DNA of 55,479 nt from Mycolicibacterium sphagni (GTDB lineage Bacteria; Actinomycetota; Actinomycetes; Mycobacteriales; Mycobacteriaceae), in NCBI RefSeq assembly GCF_002250655.1, contig NZ_NOZR01000036.1, positions 1 through 55,479 of the forward strand, read 5' to 3'. The first letter of the stretch is position 1. Each line of letters begins with the position of its first letter. This document shows positions 9,279 through 18,401 of this stretch, in pieces. The position numbers were made by a program, and so were the translations under genes. Below the pieces are notes generated by a model that was not told where the DNA came from, did no database searches, and saw nothing but the letters and a program-made list of their open reading frames with translations.

Positions 9279-10034
9279 TTAGTGGTGCTCCTCATCCAGT
9301 TCCATGGACTGGCTGAAGTAGAGAATCGTCAACAGCGAGAAGATGAACGCCTGGATCAGGCCGACGAACAAGTCGAATGTCTTCCAGATCGCGTTGGGCG
9401 CCCACATGATGTACGGCGGGAACAGCGCGATCAGCGCGACCATGATGCCACCGGCAAAGATGTTGCCGAAAAGTCGGAGCGACAGCGAGATCGGCTTGGC
9501 GATCTCCTCGACCAGGTTGATCGGGGCGAGGAATGCCACGTGGCCTTTCAGCACCTTCACCGGGTGGCCGAGGATGCCGCGCCGCCAGATGCCGGCCGCG
9601 TGGTAGCAGAGGAACACGAACAGGGCCAGCGCCAGCACGAAGTTGATGTCGGCGGCAGGCGGCTTCAGCAGCTCGTGGGTACCGCCGTCGGCAGTGCCGT
9701 ACTGCACCGGCAGCACCGAGATCCAGTTGGCGATCAGGATGAAGATGAACAAAGCCACCGCCAGCGGCAGCACGAACGGGGCGATCTTCATGCCGATCGC
9801 CGATTCGATCTGTCCGCGCATCTGGGTGGTGAGGGTCTCCCAGAGCAACTGGACACCGCTGGGCACGCCGGTCGAGGTGACCTTGGCCCGCAACACGAAC
9901 GCCAGCGCAATGACGATCACCGCGGCGATCGCCGTCGCCATGATGGTGTCGACATTGACCGTGAGCCCCAGCCATTTGGCGGTCTCGTGGTGGCCGACCT
10001 CGATGGCGGCCTCGGCGAGGATTCGTTCACTCAT
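9279..10034 (-). CDS. atpB: ATP synthase Fo subunit a
   Basis: Stator subunit forming the proton half-channels against the c-ring (251 residues, about 5-6 transmembrane helices). The essential arginine helix is visible in VEEIAKPISLSLRLFGNIFAGG (Arg in SLRLFGN). The N-terminus carries H-E-T-A-K-W-L-G, as in other actinobacterial subunits a. It follows the AtpI-like gene by 7 nt and precedes atpE by 70 nt. Confidence 0.97.
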   Translation of the reverse strand: MSERILAEAAIEVGHHETAKWLGLTVNVDTIMATAIAAVIVIALAFVLRAKVTSTGVPSGVQLLWETLTTQMRGQIESAIGMKIAPFVLPLAVALFIFILIANWISVLPVQYGTADGGTHELLKPPAADINFVLALALFVFLCYHAAGIWRRGILGHPVKVLKGHVAFLAPINLVEEIAKPISLSLRLFGNIFAGGIMVALIALFPPYIMWAPNAIWKTFDLFVGLIQAFIFSLLTILYFSQSMELDEEHH

Positions 10035-10041
10035 CGAATGT

Positions 10042-10527
10042 TCAATCCTTCGGTGCTTCGTCTGCGGAGCCAGCAGCCCCGGGAGGTGTCGTGATGCCAG
10101 CCGCGTCGTCTTCGTCGCCGGTACGAATCTTCTTCCATACCGGTAACGCCGTGCTCAAAACCAGCAGAACTTGGAACAGCGCCAAGCCGAAAAGCACGCC
10201 CAGGCCGAGCGGGCGGAAGAGTATCGCGATGGTCAGCCCGATCGCCGTGATCACCAGCAGGCGGGTGGCGGAGTTGAGCGCCATCTTGCGCTTGAGCGGA
10301 TGGTCACCGGCGGTGATCGACTCCACCGACCGCTGCACCAGCACCGCATTGAGCAAACCGAGCGCCAAGCCGATACCGAAGAACACGCCAAACATGAGGT
10401 ACGGGCCGGCTGTCGCAGCCGCAATCACCGCCAACGCTGTCAGCGCGGCACAGATGGCAAGCAGCCGAACGGGCCGGAAGGCAACGGACGGAAACACCAA
10501 CGGCGCATCTTGCGCTGGCGTCGTCAC
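10042..10527 (-). CDS. ATP synthase I-like protein (Rv1303-like)
   Basis: First gene of the ATP synthase operon. The 161-residue product has four predicted hydrophobic helices (about 22-42, 45-65, 92-110 and 112-132) and a charged, disordered C-terminal tail. Size, topology and position match Rv1303 and the AtpI / subunit I group, which assists c-ring assembly or ion handling in other bacteria. Sequence conservation is weak, so function is inferred mainly from position. The 249 nt upstream (10528-10776) should hold the operon promoter; no clear -35/-10 pair was identified. Confidence 0.8.
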   Translation of the reverse strand: MTTPAQDAPLVFPSVAFRPVRLLAICAALTALAVIAAATAGPYLMFGVFFGIGLALGLLNAVLVQRSVESITAGDHPLKRKMALNSATRLLVITAIGLTIAILFRPLGLGVLFGLALFQVLLVLSTALPVWKKIRTGDEDDAAGITTPPGAAGSADEAPKD

Positions 10528-10753
10528 AGGTTCACCTCAATCTTGCGTTCTCGAGAGCCGGTCGAGCGATTTCTGCGTGCTGGTCCGCCGAGCGTATCGG
10601 AGGGCGACAGGCGCGCTGGAATCACCCAAGGGGCAGCTCCCTTTGTCGGTCGTAAATCGGCGCCGATCGGTCGTGACTCCGATGGGCCGGGCCGGCAACC
10701 CGCGAGGTTTCAATCTGTGTCTCGGCTGGGTTCTGCCAGCACCGTACCACATG

Positions 10754-10777
10754 GTAGACGGCAGAAAACACGTCTAC
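10754..10777 (-). terminator. Hairpin just after the wecA stop codon
   Basis: Arms GTAGACG (10754-10760) and CGTCTAC (10771-10777) form a perfect 7-bp stem with a 10-nt loop, overlapping the last base of the wecA stop codon. It has no T-tract, so it is at best a mycobacterial-style U-less terminator or an RNA-stabilising element separating wecA from the ATP synthase operon. Confidence 0.3.
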
Positions 10778-12018
10778 TACTTACTGTCGTAAAGTCCCTC
10801 GTAATCGTCGTCGCGACGACGCAACAGCGGGATCAAAGTGACCACTACCGCGACGACGATCGCGGCCAGCATGACCGCTCCGGTGTAGCGCGGATCGAAG
10901 AAGATGGTGGCCGCCGCGCCGAACGCGATGATGCCCACCCACAGGTAGATCAGCAATACGGCGCGGCGATGGGAATGCCCGATCTGCAGCAGGCGGTGAT
11001 GCAGGTGCATCTTGTCCGGGCTCAGCGGACTCCGGCCGGCGCGGGTGCGCCGCACGATCGCCAGCAGCGTGTCCAGCGCCGGCACCAACATCACCGCGAC
11101 CACCAGCAGGAACGGCGAGAGCAGCGCGAAGACATCGCGTGCCCCGTACGCACTCTGTGAGATCGGGCCCGCCGCGGTGGTCGAGGCAGCCGCGAGCATC
11201 AGGCCCACGAGCATCGAGCCGGAGTCACCCATGAAGATCTTGGCGCGATAGAAGTTGTGCGGCAGAAACCCCAGACAGGCACCCGCCAACACCACCGAGA
11301 TCACCGCCGGCGGATAGAACAGCACGTCGCCTCCGTGATCGCGCAGCAGGCCGACCGAGAAAATGCAGATGGCCAGCGCGGTGATCAGCCCAAGTCCTGC
11401 GGCCAGCCCGTCGAGGCCGTCGACGAAATTCATCGCGTTGACTATCGACACCGTCAGCGCCAGGGTCAGCAAGATCGAGGACACCTGGTCCAACACGATG
11501 GTGCCGACGCCGCCGATCGGGATGTACAGCACGCTCCACGCAACGCCCATGGTGACCAGCACGCTCGCCGCGGTGATCTGACCGGCGAACTTTGTCAGCG
11601 CATCCAGGCCCCAGCGATCGTCGATCAGTCCGATCCCCATGATCAGCCCGCCTGCGACCACCACGGCGGGCATGCCCGATGAGTAGATGAAGCCACGGGT
11701 CAGCGCCGGCAGCTGGGACGCCAGGAACACAGCGACGACGACCCCGAGGTACATCGCCAGCCCACCCATCCGCGGGGTCGGCTTGATGTGCACATCCCGT
11801 TCGCGGGGGTAGGCCACCGCACCCACCCGGGTGGCCAACACGCGAACCCATCCGGTGGCGAAGTAGGTGATGATCGCGGCGGTCAGACCGACAAGGGCCA
11901 ACTCTCGCAACGGAACACCGGCGCCGCGGTCAGCCAGCGCGAGCGTTGTGGTTCCAGAGGGCAGGAGCGAAGCGACTCGGGGATCAGCGAGTGCGAGGAA
12001 TTCGGATGTGCTGACCAT
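10777..12018 (-). CDS. wecA: Decaprenyl-phosphate N-acetylglucosaminephosphotransferase
   Basis: Membrane enzyme (413 residues, about 11 helices) that transfers GlcNAc-1-phosphate from UDP-GlcNAc to decaprenyl phosphate, starting the linker that joins arabinogalactan to peptidoglycan. Family motifs are present: the cytoplasmic KPTPRMGG, the Mg-binding NAMNFVDGLDGLAAG, FMGDSGSM, and the HLHHRLLQIGHSHR loop. It is collinear with M. tuberculosis Rv1302 (also called rfe), including position between the AtpI-like gene and tsaC. The N-terminal 20-30 residues are less conserved, so the start at 12018 could be one of several. Confidence 0.94.
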   Translation of the reverse strand: MVSTSEFLALADPRVASLLPSGTTTLALADRGAGVPLRELALVGLTAAIITYFATGWVRVLATRVGAVAYPRERDVHIKPTPRMGGLAMYLGVVVAVFLASQLPALTRGFIYSSGMPAVVVAGGLIMGIGLIDDRWGLDALTKFAGQITAASVLVTMGVAWSVLYIPIGGVGTIVLDQVSSILLTLALTVSIVNAMNFVDGLDGLAAGLGLITALAICIFSVGLLRDHGGDVLFYPPAVISVVLAGACLGFLPHNFYRAKIFMGDSGSMLVGLMLAAASTTAAGPISQSAYGARDVFALLSPFLLVVAVMLVPALDTLLAIVRRTRAGRSPLSPDKMHLHHRLLQIGHSHRRAVLLIYLWVGIIAFGAAATIFFDPRYTGAVMLAAIVVAVVVTLIPLLRRRDDDYEGLYDSK

Positions 12019-12051
12019 CGCAAAAACCGTACTGCACCAATCTGTGGTCGA

Positions 12052-12705
12052 TCAGGCGGTCAGGGATGCGACATCGGTGCCGAGGACTTCGGCGATCGCC
12101 GCGGCGCTGATCGGCCCTTCACGCAGCAGTCGCGGGGTGGATCCGGTCAGGTCGACAATCGTCGAGGCGGCCTGCGCCTGAGACGGCCCGGCATCCAGAT
12201 ACACCTGGACCAGATCGGCGAGCTGGCGCTGCGCCTCCACGGACGTCGTGGCCGCGGGGCGACCGGACAGGTTGGCACTGGACACCGCCATCGGCCCGAC
12301 CTCACGCAGCAGTTCGATCGCCACCGGGTGCAGCGGCATCCGCAGCATCACGGTCCCGCGCGCGTCTCCGAGGTCCCATTGCAGCGACGGCGCTTGTTGC
12401 ACAACAAGGCTCAGCGCGCCCGGCCAGAACGCGCGGATCAGTTCACGGGCGCTGTGCGGCACCGAGTAGACCAGGCCTTCGATTGTGTGCCAGGAGCCGA
12501 CCAGCACACCGACCGGCATGTCGCGGCCGCGACCCTTGGCGGCCAGCAGCGCCGCGACGGCCTCGCTGTCGAAGGCGTCGGCACCGATGCCGTAGACAGT
12601 GTCGGTGGGCATCACGACCAGCCGGCCGCTCTTGATCGCGGCGGCGGCCGAGGTGATGGCCTCGGCACGCTGGCTGGCGTCGGTGCAGTCGAACACCTGG
12701 GTCAC
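12052..12705 (-). CDS. tsaC: L-threonylcarbamoyladenylate synthase (TsaC/Sua5/YrdC family)
   Basis: Makes threonylcarbamoyl-AMP from threonine, bicarbonate and ATP for the t6A modification of ANN-decoding tRNAs. The 217-residue protein shows YrdC motifs: VMPTDTVYGIGADAFD, the KGRGRDMPVGVLV signature, and PMAVSSANLSG. The start was set at the GTG at 12705, which overlaps the prmC stop as GTGA and has GAAGGAGG just upstream. An ATG 21 nt earlier lies inside prmC and lacks such a site. It is the Rv1301 equivalent. Confidence 0.92.
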   Translation of the reverse strand: MTQVFDCTDASQRAEAITSAAAAIKSGRLVVMPTDTVYGIGADAFDSEAVAALLAAKGRGRDMPVGVLVGSWHTIEGLVYSVPHSARELIRAFWPGALSLVVQQAPSLQWDLGDARGTVMLRMPLHPVAIELLREVGPMAVSSANLSGRPAATTSVEAQRQLADLVQVYLDAGPSQAQAASTIVDLTGSTPRLLREGPISAAAIAEVLGTDVASLTA

Positions 12706-13550
12706 GCTGCCTCCTTCGTCCGGCATGCCGTCACGAACCGCGGGCGGCCCGCCAGATCGCGACGTGGGGTGATGTCAGTAAAAAGCTTTGTGTTTTCGAT
12801 GGTTTCGACAGTCTTGCGCGACGTGGTGTCGTCGTGTTCAACCGCGAACAGGCCGCCGGGTGTGAGCCAGCCACCCGCCAGCCGGGCGATCGGCGTGATG
12901 ACAGCCATACCGTCGGCGCCACCGAACAGGGCGTGCGCCGGGTCATGGTCGGCCACTTCGGGTTCCAAGTCTGCCCCGGCAGGGATATACGGCGGGTTCG
13001 ATACCACGAGGTCGACGCTACCGGTCAGCTCGGCCAGCAGCCCGGGGACGGTGACGTCGGCCTGTACCAGTTCGACTGTCGTCGCTTCGGCGTTGCTGCG
13101 CGCATAGTCCAGCGCGGTGGCATCGTCGTCGACCGCGATCACCCGCGCGCGCGGCCAGTGCGCGGCCAGGGCGATGGCCAGTGCGCCGGATCCGGTGCAC
13201 AGGTCCACGATCACAGGGCGCTCGGGCAGGCGTTGGGCCAGCGCCCATTCCAGCAGGGCCTCGGTCTCCGGGCGCGGAATGAACACCCCGGGCCCGACCC
13301 GGAGCTCCAGCGGGCCGAATGCCGCCGAACCGGTGAGGTGTTGCAGCGGAATACGCCGCGACCGGGCACCGATCAGCTCGTCGTAGCGGCGGAAGAAGTC
13401 GGCATCGGGTTCGTCGATTACGGCCAGACGGCCACGGTTGACACCGGCCAGGTGCGCGGCCAGCAGTTCGGCGTCGGTGCTCGCGGAGTCGATGCCGGCT
13501 TCGGCGAGGGCGACGGTGGCCACCTCGATGGCCTGCCGCAGTTTCGTCAT
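12702..13550 (-). CDS. prmC: Peptide chain release factor N5-glutamine methyltransferase
   Basis: SAM-dependent methyltransferase (282 residues) that methylates the glutamine of the GGQ motif of release factors. It has the motif I segment VDLCTGSGALAIALA, the acidic end of strand 2 (VIAVDDD), and the catalytic NPPY in VVSNPPYIPAG. The N-terminal helical domain contains LTGSAAFGPLELRVGPGVFIPRPETE, typical of PrmC. The ATG at 13550 (MTKLRQAIEV) was chosen because the longer open frame overlaps prfA. It lies 16 nt after its substrate gene prfA. Confidence 0.94.
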   Translation of the reverse strand: MTKLRQAIEVATVALAEAGIDSASTDAELLAAHLAGVNRGRLAVIDEPDADFFRRYDELIGARSRRIPLQHLTGSAAFGPLELRVGPGVFIPRPETEALLEWALAQRLPERPVIVDLCTGSGALAIALAAHWPRARVIAVDDDATALDYARSNAEATTVELVQADVTVPGLLAELTGSVDLVVSNPPYIPAGADLEPEVADHDPAHALFGGADGMAVITPIARLAGGWLTPGGLFAVEHDDTTSRKTVETIENTKLFTDITPRRDLAGRPRFVTACRTKEAA

Positions 13551-13566
13551 GGCTCGGTTCCGCGAC

Positions 13567-14634
13567 TCACGCCTGCTGCAGCCGGGTCTGCTTGTCCGCC
13601 TCGGCCAGCGCGTCCAGCAGCGGGTCGAGCTCACCGTCGAGCACCTGGTCGAGGTTGTGCGCCTTGAAGTTGATCCGGTGATCAGCGATCCGGTTCTCCG
13701 GGAAGTTGTAGGTGCGGATCCGCTCGCTGCGGTCGACGGTCCGGATCTGGCTGGCCCGGTCGGCAGAAGCATCGGCCTGGGCCTGCTCCTCGGCCAGCGC
13801 CTGCAAGCGCGCCGCGAGCACGACCATCGCGCGGGCCTTGTTCTGCAGCTGGGAGCGCTCGTTCTGACATGTCACGACGATGCCGGTGGGAAGGTGCGTG
13901 ATGCGGACCGCTGAGTCGGTGGTGTTGACGCCTTGGCCACCCTTGCCCGACGACCGGTAGACGTCGATGCGCAAGTCGGACTCGTCGATCTGGACCTGCT
14001 CGACGTCTTCAGGCTCGGGGTAGACGAGCACGCCGGCGGCCGAAGTATGTACGCGCCCTTGGGATTCGGTGACCGGAACCCGCTGGACCCGGTGCACTCC
14101 GCCCTCGAACTTCAGCCGCGACCACACGCCGTCGGCCGAATCGCCCTTGCTGCGGATGGACAGTGTGGCGTCCTTGTAGCCGCCGAGGTCGGACGTGGTC
14201 TCGTCGAGCATGGTGACCGTCCAGCCGCGCCGCTCGGCGTAACGCAGGTACATCCGCGCCAGATCGGCGGCGAACAATGCCGACTCCTCGCCGCCCTCAC
14301 CGGATTTGACCTCGAGGACGATGTCGTCGGCGTCATGCGGATCGCGCGGGGCCAGCAGATCGGTGAGGTGCGCGTCGAGTTCGGCGACCTTGGTTTCCAG
14401 CTCGGGCACCTCAGCGGCGAAGGATGCGTCCTCGGCGGCCAATTCACGGGCCGCTTCAAGGTCTCCACGCGCGGTCTCGAGCCGGCGATAGGTCGTCACG
14501 ATCGGGGCCAACTGGGCGAAGCGGCGGCCCACCCGGCGGGCGTTGCCGGCGTCGTTGTGCAGCGCCGGATCGGATAGCTGACGTTCGAGGTCGGCATGTT
14601 CGGTCAGCACGGCGTCAACAGTTGCGTGCGTCAC
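13567..14634 (-). CDS. prfA: Peptide chain release factor 1
   Basis: Recognises UAA and UAG and triggers release of the nascent peptide (355 residues). The codon-recognition PxT motif appears as PVT (RVPVTESQG), and the catalytic GGQ lies in SSGKGGQGVNTTDSA. The C-terminal stretch ENRIADHRINFKAHNLDQVLDG is characteristic of RF1. Upstream GAGGAGAGCATC gives a good ribosome-binding site. It is the first of a translation-related run (prfA-prmC-tsaC). It matters for the neighbouring rho, because RF1 is one of two factors that read UAA. Confidence 0.96.
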   Translation of the reverse strand: MTHATVDAVLTEHADLERQLSDPALHNDAGNARRVGRRFAQLAPIVTTYRRLETARGDLEAARELAAEDASFAAEVPELETKVAELDAHLTDLLAPRDPHDADDIVLEVKSGEGGEESALFAADLARMYLRYAERRGWTVTMLDETTSDLGGYKDATLSIRSKGDSADGVWSRLKFEGGVHRVQRVPVTESQGRVHTSAAGVLVYPEPEDVEQVQIDESDLRIDVYRSSGKGGQGVNTTDSAVRITHLPTGIVVTCQNERSQLQNKARAMVVLAARLQALAEEQAQADASADRASQIRTVDRSERIRTYNFPENRIADHRINFKAHNLDQVLDGELDPLLDALAEADKQTRLQQA

Positions 14635-14720
14635 GATGCTCTCCTCCTCTCAGCTGGGTCCAAACGCAAACCGACGCCCGGCCTGCGCGCATGGCAGCAG
14701 AGCGGGCGTCGGTGAAGCAG

Positions 14721-14981
14721 CTACTTGTCGGCAGCCTCGCCGGTCTTCTGTTCTCCCGTCGCTGCGCTCGCCCCGGTCCGCTTGCCGTAGCGCTTCTCGA
14801 AGCGGGCCACGCGGCCGCCGCTGTCGAGAATCTTCTGCTTGCCGGTGTAGAACGGGTGGCACTGCGAGCACACCTCGACGACGATGTGGCCGCCGTCCTT
14901 GGTGCTACGAGTGGTGAACGAGCTGCCACAGCCGCAAACCACGTTGGTCTCGCCGTAAGCGGGATGGATCCCTGTTTTCAT
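14721..14981 (-). CDS. rpmE: 50S ribosomal protein L31 (zinc-binding form)
   Basis: The 86-residue product MKTGIHPAYGETNVVCGCGSS... is L31. Cys16, Cys18, Cys38 and Cys41 form the CxC...CxxC zinc site of the zinc-dependent (C+) paralogue, so the protein may serve as a zinc reserve. A much longer frame continues upstream (to 15281), but only the part from the ATG at 14981 is conserved, and GAGGACACC precedes that ATG. The C-terminal tail (TGASAATGEQKTGEAADK) is low complexity. In M. tuberculosis rpmE directly follows rho; here the two are 3.4 kb apart. Confidence 0.95.
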   Translation of the reverse strand: MKTGIHPAYGETNVVCGCGSSFTTRSTKDGGHIVVEVCSQCHPFYTGKQKILDSGGRVARFEKRYGKRTGASAATGEQKTGEAADK

Positions 14982-15129
14982 GGTGTCCTCTGCATTCGTT
15001 GGTCGCCGGGTCGCCCGAGCTGTTTTCCCTGGTAATCGAGCGTGAACCGGTACCTGAGGTGGTCGACGATCCAGTATGCCAGGTTGACCGCCACCTGCCC
15101 AAACGCGTCGCCGCCCCCGGCTATTCCGC

Positions 15130-16746
15130 TCAGCCGACGTTGTAGCTCTTCGCGCGCGCCGCGCGCGTCCAGACCCGGCCGTTTTCCGCGCCGTTTTCCG
15201 GGTGGATGCCGCGCTCGATGAGCTCCCGCTTGAGCACCTTGTTGGTGGCGGTGGCCGGCAGCTCGTCGGCGATCCAGACATATCGCGGCCAGGCCTTCGG
15301 CGACAGGTCGGACTGCCCGGCCAGGAACTCGGCGAGCTCGGAGGGGGTGAGGTCGGCGCCGTCGGCGAGCACGATCGCGGCCATCACCTGATCGCCGACG
15401 TGCTCGTCGGGCACCGGGTACACCGCGACCTGGCTGACCTGGGGCAATCGCAGGATGATGCGTTCGATGGGTGCGGCGGCCATGTTCTCGCCGTCCACCC
15501 GCATCCAGTCCGCGGTACGCCCGGCCAGGTAGATCCAGCCGTCGGCGTCGCGGTAGCCAAGGTCACCCGACCAGTACATGCCATGCCGCAGTCGCTCGTC
15601 GGTGGCTCCCGCGTCGTTGTAGTAGCCGCCGAACATGCCACCGCCGGTGGTGTTGACGATCTCCCCGACCGCCTCGTCCGGGTTGGCCAACGCGCCGCTA
15701 TCATCGAAAACCGCTGTGGCACATTCCTTCTGGGTGTCCGGATCGAAGATGGCCACACCGGGAAAACCCCGGCCGACCGAACCGGGCGGGCAGTCGTCCT
15801 CGCGGGTGATGACGACCGCCCCCTCGGTGGAGCCGAAGCCGTCCCACACCGTGCAGCCGAAACGGCGGCTGAACTCGTCGATATCGCGGTCGGTGGCCTC
15901 GTTGCCGAAGGCGACGCGCAACGGATTGTCATGATCGTCAGGCTGCTCCGGCGTCGCCAGCACGTAAGCCAGCGGCTTGCCGACATAGTTCATGTAGGTG
16001 GCCCCGTAATGGCGCAGATCGGCCAGCAGGCCCGATGCCGAGAACGACGCGGGCGCCATTGCCGCGCCCGCGTTGAGTGCCACCGCCCAGCCCGCCATCA
16101 GCGCATTGGAGTGGAACAGCGGCATCGAGAGGTAGCAGACGTCGGCGGCGGTGATCGCGAACCGCTCAGCCAGTGCGACACCGGCGAACGGCACCATCAT
16201 GTGGGCGACCTGGACAGCCTTGGGTTCGCCGCTGGTTCCGGAGGTAAAAATCAACATGAATGTGTCGGTCGCGGCGACCTCGCGGTGCGGCGTCAGCTCC
16301 CCCGCGCCGGCCAGCAGAGCCGACCACTCGGCGGAATCGACGTCGAACACCCGCACGCCCGGCAGCTCCAGGCCGTCGAGCAACTCGTGATGCGCCGAAT
16401 CGGTGAGCAGGATTTGGCAGTCGGCCTTGACGATGTCGCGGGCCAGAGCGGCGCCGCGACGGGTGTTGTTGACCCCGCACAGCACGTACCCGCCGAGTCC
16501 TGCCGCGGCCATCGCGGTGAGCATCGCGGGGGTGTTGCCCAGCAGCGTTCCCACGTGCAGCGGCCGGTCGGCGTCGGCGAGCGCGATCAGCGCCGCCGCC
16601 TGCCGGGACGCCTCGTCGAGATGTTCACGCCAGGTCCACACCTGATCGCCGAACCGCACCGCCGGGGTGGATTCGTCGAGGCGCTCACGTAGCAGCTGTT
16701 GGACGGTCTCGGCCACGGGTCTCCCGTCTCCCATCTTTGGCATCAC
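15130..16746 (-). CDS. Acyl-CoA synthetase (FadD1/FadD17-like AMP-binding enzyme)
   Basis: A 538-residue member of the ANL superfamily that activates a carboxylic acid as acyl-AMP and then acyl-CoA. It has the P-loop FTSGTSGEPKAVQVAH, the WDGFGSTEGAV motif, the hinge region YRDADGWIYLAGRTADWMRVDGEN, and the C-terminal catalytic lysine context ATNKVLKRELIERG. The divergence and the GTEG/STEG region recall mycobacterial FadD1 and FadD17 more than the fatty-acyl-AMP ligases. The substrate is unknown. The start may be Met1 (16746) or Met2. It is divergently arranged with a TetR-type regulator 153 nt away. Confidence 0.85.
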   Translation of the reverse strand: MMPKMGDGRPVAETVQQLLRERLDESTPAVRFGDQVWTWREHLDEASRQAAALIALADADRPLHVGTLLGNTPAMLTAMAAAGLGGYVLCGVNNTRRGAALARDIVKADCQILLTDSAHHELLDGLELPGVRVFDVDSAEWSALLAGAGELTPHREVAATDTFMLIFTSGTSGEPKAVQVAHMMVPFAGVALAERFAITAADVCYLSMPLFHSNALMAGWAVALNAGAAMAPASFSASGLLADLRHYGATYMNYVGKPLAYVLATPEQPDDHDNPLRVAFGNEATDRDIDEFSRRFGCTVWDGFGSTEGAVVITREDDCPPGSVGRGFPGVAIFDPDTQKECATAVFDDSGALANPDEAVGEIVNTTGGGMFGGYYNDAGATDERLRHGMYWSGDLGYRDADGWIYLAGRTADWMRVDGENMAAAPIERIILRLPQVSQVAVYPVPDEHVGDQVMAAIVLADGADLTPSELAEFLAGQSDLSPKAWPRYVWIADELPATATNKVLKRELIERGIHPENGAENGRVWTRAARAKSYNVG

Positions 16747-16793
16747 CCCGCGTTCTCGCGGTGCCTTACGTCACAATAGAAGCGCAATAGTAA

Positions 16794-16812
16794 ACAGAAT
16801 GACAAATCTGTC
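16794..16812. promoter_or_regulatory. Candidate TetR operator between fadD and tetR
   Basis: In the 153-bp divergent region, ACAGA (16794-16798) and TCTGT (16807-16811) form an inverted repeat with an 8-nt spacer, nested with GACA-AATC-TGTC (16801-16812). It sits about 50 nt upstream of the fadD start codon and 88 nt upstream of tetR, a plausible site for control of both genes by the adjacent regulator. Dyads this short also occur by chance. Confidence 0.35.
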
Positions 16813-16899
16813 TACCGACGCCGAAGACCCGCCGGGCGTCCTGGTTTGGAAGGATGTCCGCAACGGGACCGTCGCGTCGACATGAGGAGGACAACCGAG

Positions 16900-17526
16900 G
16901 TGACTGCCAGCGCCGATGCCGACAGCCGGCAAGGGGCTAAATCGGTCCAGGAACGACTGGTCGATGCTGCCGAGGCGTGTCTGCGGGCCAAGGGGATCCG
17001 GGCGACGACGGTGTCGGAGGTGGCCGAGGCGGCGGGAGTGTCGCGCGGGTGGCTCTACCGGCACTATCCCGACAAAGCATCGCTGCTGGGCGCGGCGATC
17101 GTGCGGCTGAACAACGCGTTCTGGGCCGAATCGCATCAGGTGCTGGACGCGATCGACGCCTTCGAAGAACAGTTGACGGTCGGGGTGCGACTGGGCCGCA
17201 GCGCCTACGACTCCCCCGGCGCGCTCGTGATGCAGCTGCGCCGCGACGAACCCGAAGAGTTCGCGGCCTGCGCCGGAGCCGGCGTGCAGGGCCTGGTCCC
17301 CGACCTCGGCCGGTTCTGGCAGCCCTACCTGGAAGCGGCGCGCGACCGCGGCGAGATCCATGCCGACACCGAGCTCGCCGAGGCGGCCGAATGGGTGGCC
17401 CGAGTGCAGATCAGCCTGGGCACCGTTCCCGGCGAGACGCTCGATCCCGACGATTACGACGCGGTACTGCGCTACATGCGGCGATATGTACTGCCCGGCC
17501 TCAGCGTGGCACCCGCAACCCAGTAG
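16900..17526 (+). CDS. TetR-family transcriptional regulator
   Basis: A 208-residue DNA-binding protein. The N-terminal helix-turn-helix is clear: residues about 15-60, with ATTVSEVAEAAGVSRGWLYRHYPDKASLLGAA split over the turn and recognition helices. The C-terminal helical domain would bind a ligand, probably an acyl-CoA or related compound given the divergent acyl-CoA synthetase. The GTG at 16900 was chosen over an upstream ATG (16882) because AGGAGG lies 9 nt before it. It may repress itself and the fadD gene. The ligand is not identifiable from sequence. Confidence 0.88.
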   Translation: MTASADADSRQGAKSVQERLVDAAEACLRAKGIRATTVSEVAEAAGVSRGWLYRHYPDKASLLGAAIVRLNNAFWAESHQVLDAIDAFEEQLTVGVRLGRSAYDSPGALVMQLRRDEPEEFAACAGAGVQGLVPDLGRFWQPYLEAARDRGEIHADTELAEAAEWVARVQISLGTVPGETLDPDDYDAVLRYMRRYVLPGLSVAPATQ

Positions 17527-17609
17527 TTGTCAAACGCGAAAACCGTTGAGCGACAAACGCTGCGATGATCTATTCACGGCGCCGGCCAGCCGCCTGACAC
17601 AATAGGCCC

Positions 17610-18401
17610 ATGGGCACACGCAGCCGCTGGGGGGCGGTATTGGCCGCAGCTTTGGCGATCGGGCTCACCGCATGCGGTGGATCGACAAGCACACCGGCGA
17701 CGACGGGCAGCGCAAAGGACGCAACGACATCGGCTAACGCGGGCGCAGCGGCCGCTCCCACCAGCGGCGCCTCCAACAAGCAGACCTACTCCGTCACCCG
17801 CTCGACCGCCGGGGATGCCACCACGGACGGCAAGGGCCGCTGGACGCTGGTCGTGGACACCATCACCGGCGGTGATCCACGAGTCGCGAGCGCGTTCAAC
17901 AGCGCGGTGCACGCGTCGGCGGCCGGTCAGCTCGGACCGGTCAAAGGCGACGCCGACCCGGACGGGACGTGGACCTTCGAGACCCAGCCGCAGATCTACT
18001 TCGGCGGCGCCTCGGTATCGGAGCTGATTTCCGGGCTTTATGTGCACGTACCGTCGGCACATCCGACCAGCTCCATCAGCACGGTGGTGATCGACTCACG
18101 GACAGCCAAGCCCATCACGCTGGCCGACCTGTTCACCGATAAGCAGGCCGGCTTGAATCGGCTGTCGGACCAGACGAAGGCGCTGCTACCCGCGGTGAGC
18201 GGCGTCGGCCCGACGCCGATGCCGGACGAGCCCGGTAATGCGCCGACGGAGGCGAACTTCGCCAACTGGATCCCCACCCCCGAGGGGCTGGAACTCCACT
18301 TCGCCGACTACCAGTTCTTCCACGGGACGCCGACGATCACAGTGCCGTGGTCGGCACTGGACGGCCTGCTGGCGCCGGGGATGGACGCCCTGCGGACCTA
18401 G
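17610..18401 (+). CDS. Putative lipoprotein with RsiV/DUF3298-like domain
   Basis: A 263-residue exported protein. It begins with a short basic stretch, a hydrophobic helix and a lipobox LTAC (Cys22), so it should be lipid-anchored at the outer face of the membrane. A low-complexity Ala/Ser/Thr linker (about 24-55) precedes a folded domain with LADLFTDKQAGLNRLSDQTKALLP and NFANWIPTPEGLELHFADYQ, which resembles the DUF3298/RsiV family. Its role is unknown. It is convergent with rho: its stop codon ends at 18401, the base before the rho stop. Confidence 0.82.
   Translation: MGTRSRWGAVLAAALAIGLTACGGSTSTPATTGSAKDATTSANAGAAAAPTSGASNKQTYSVTRSTAGDATTDGKGRWTLVVDTITGGDPRVASAFNSAVHASAAGQLGPVKGDADPDGTWTFETQPQIYFGGASVSELISGLYVHVPSAHPTSSISTVVIDSRTAKPITLADLFTDKQAGLNRLSDQTKALLPAVSGVGPTPMPDEPGNAPTEANFANWIPTPEGLELHFADYQFFHGTPTITVPWSALDGLLAPGMDALRT

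Noticed and set aside
14982..15281. Upstream extension of the rpmE frame
   Set aside because: L31 begins at MKTGIHP. The extra sequence is low-complexity, lies partly inside the fadD gene and lacks similarity.
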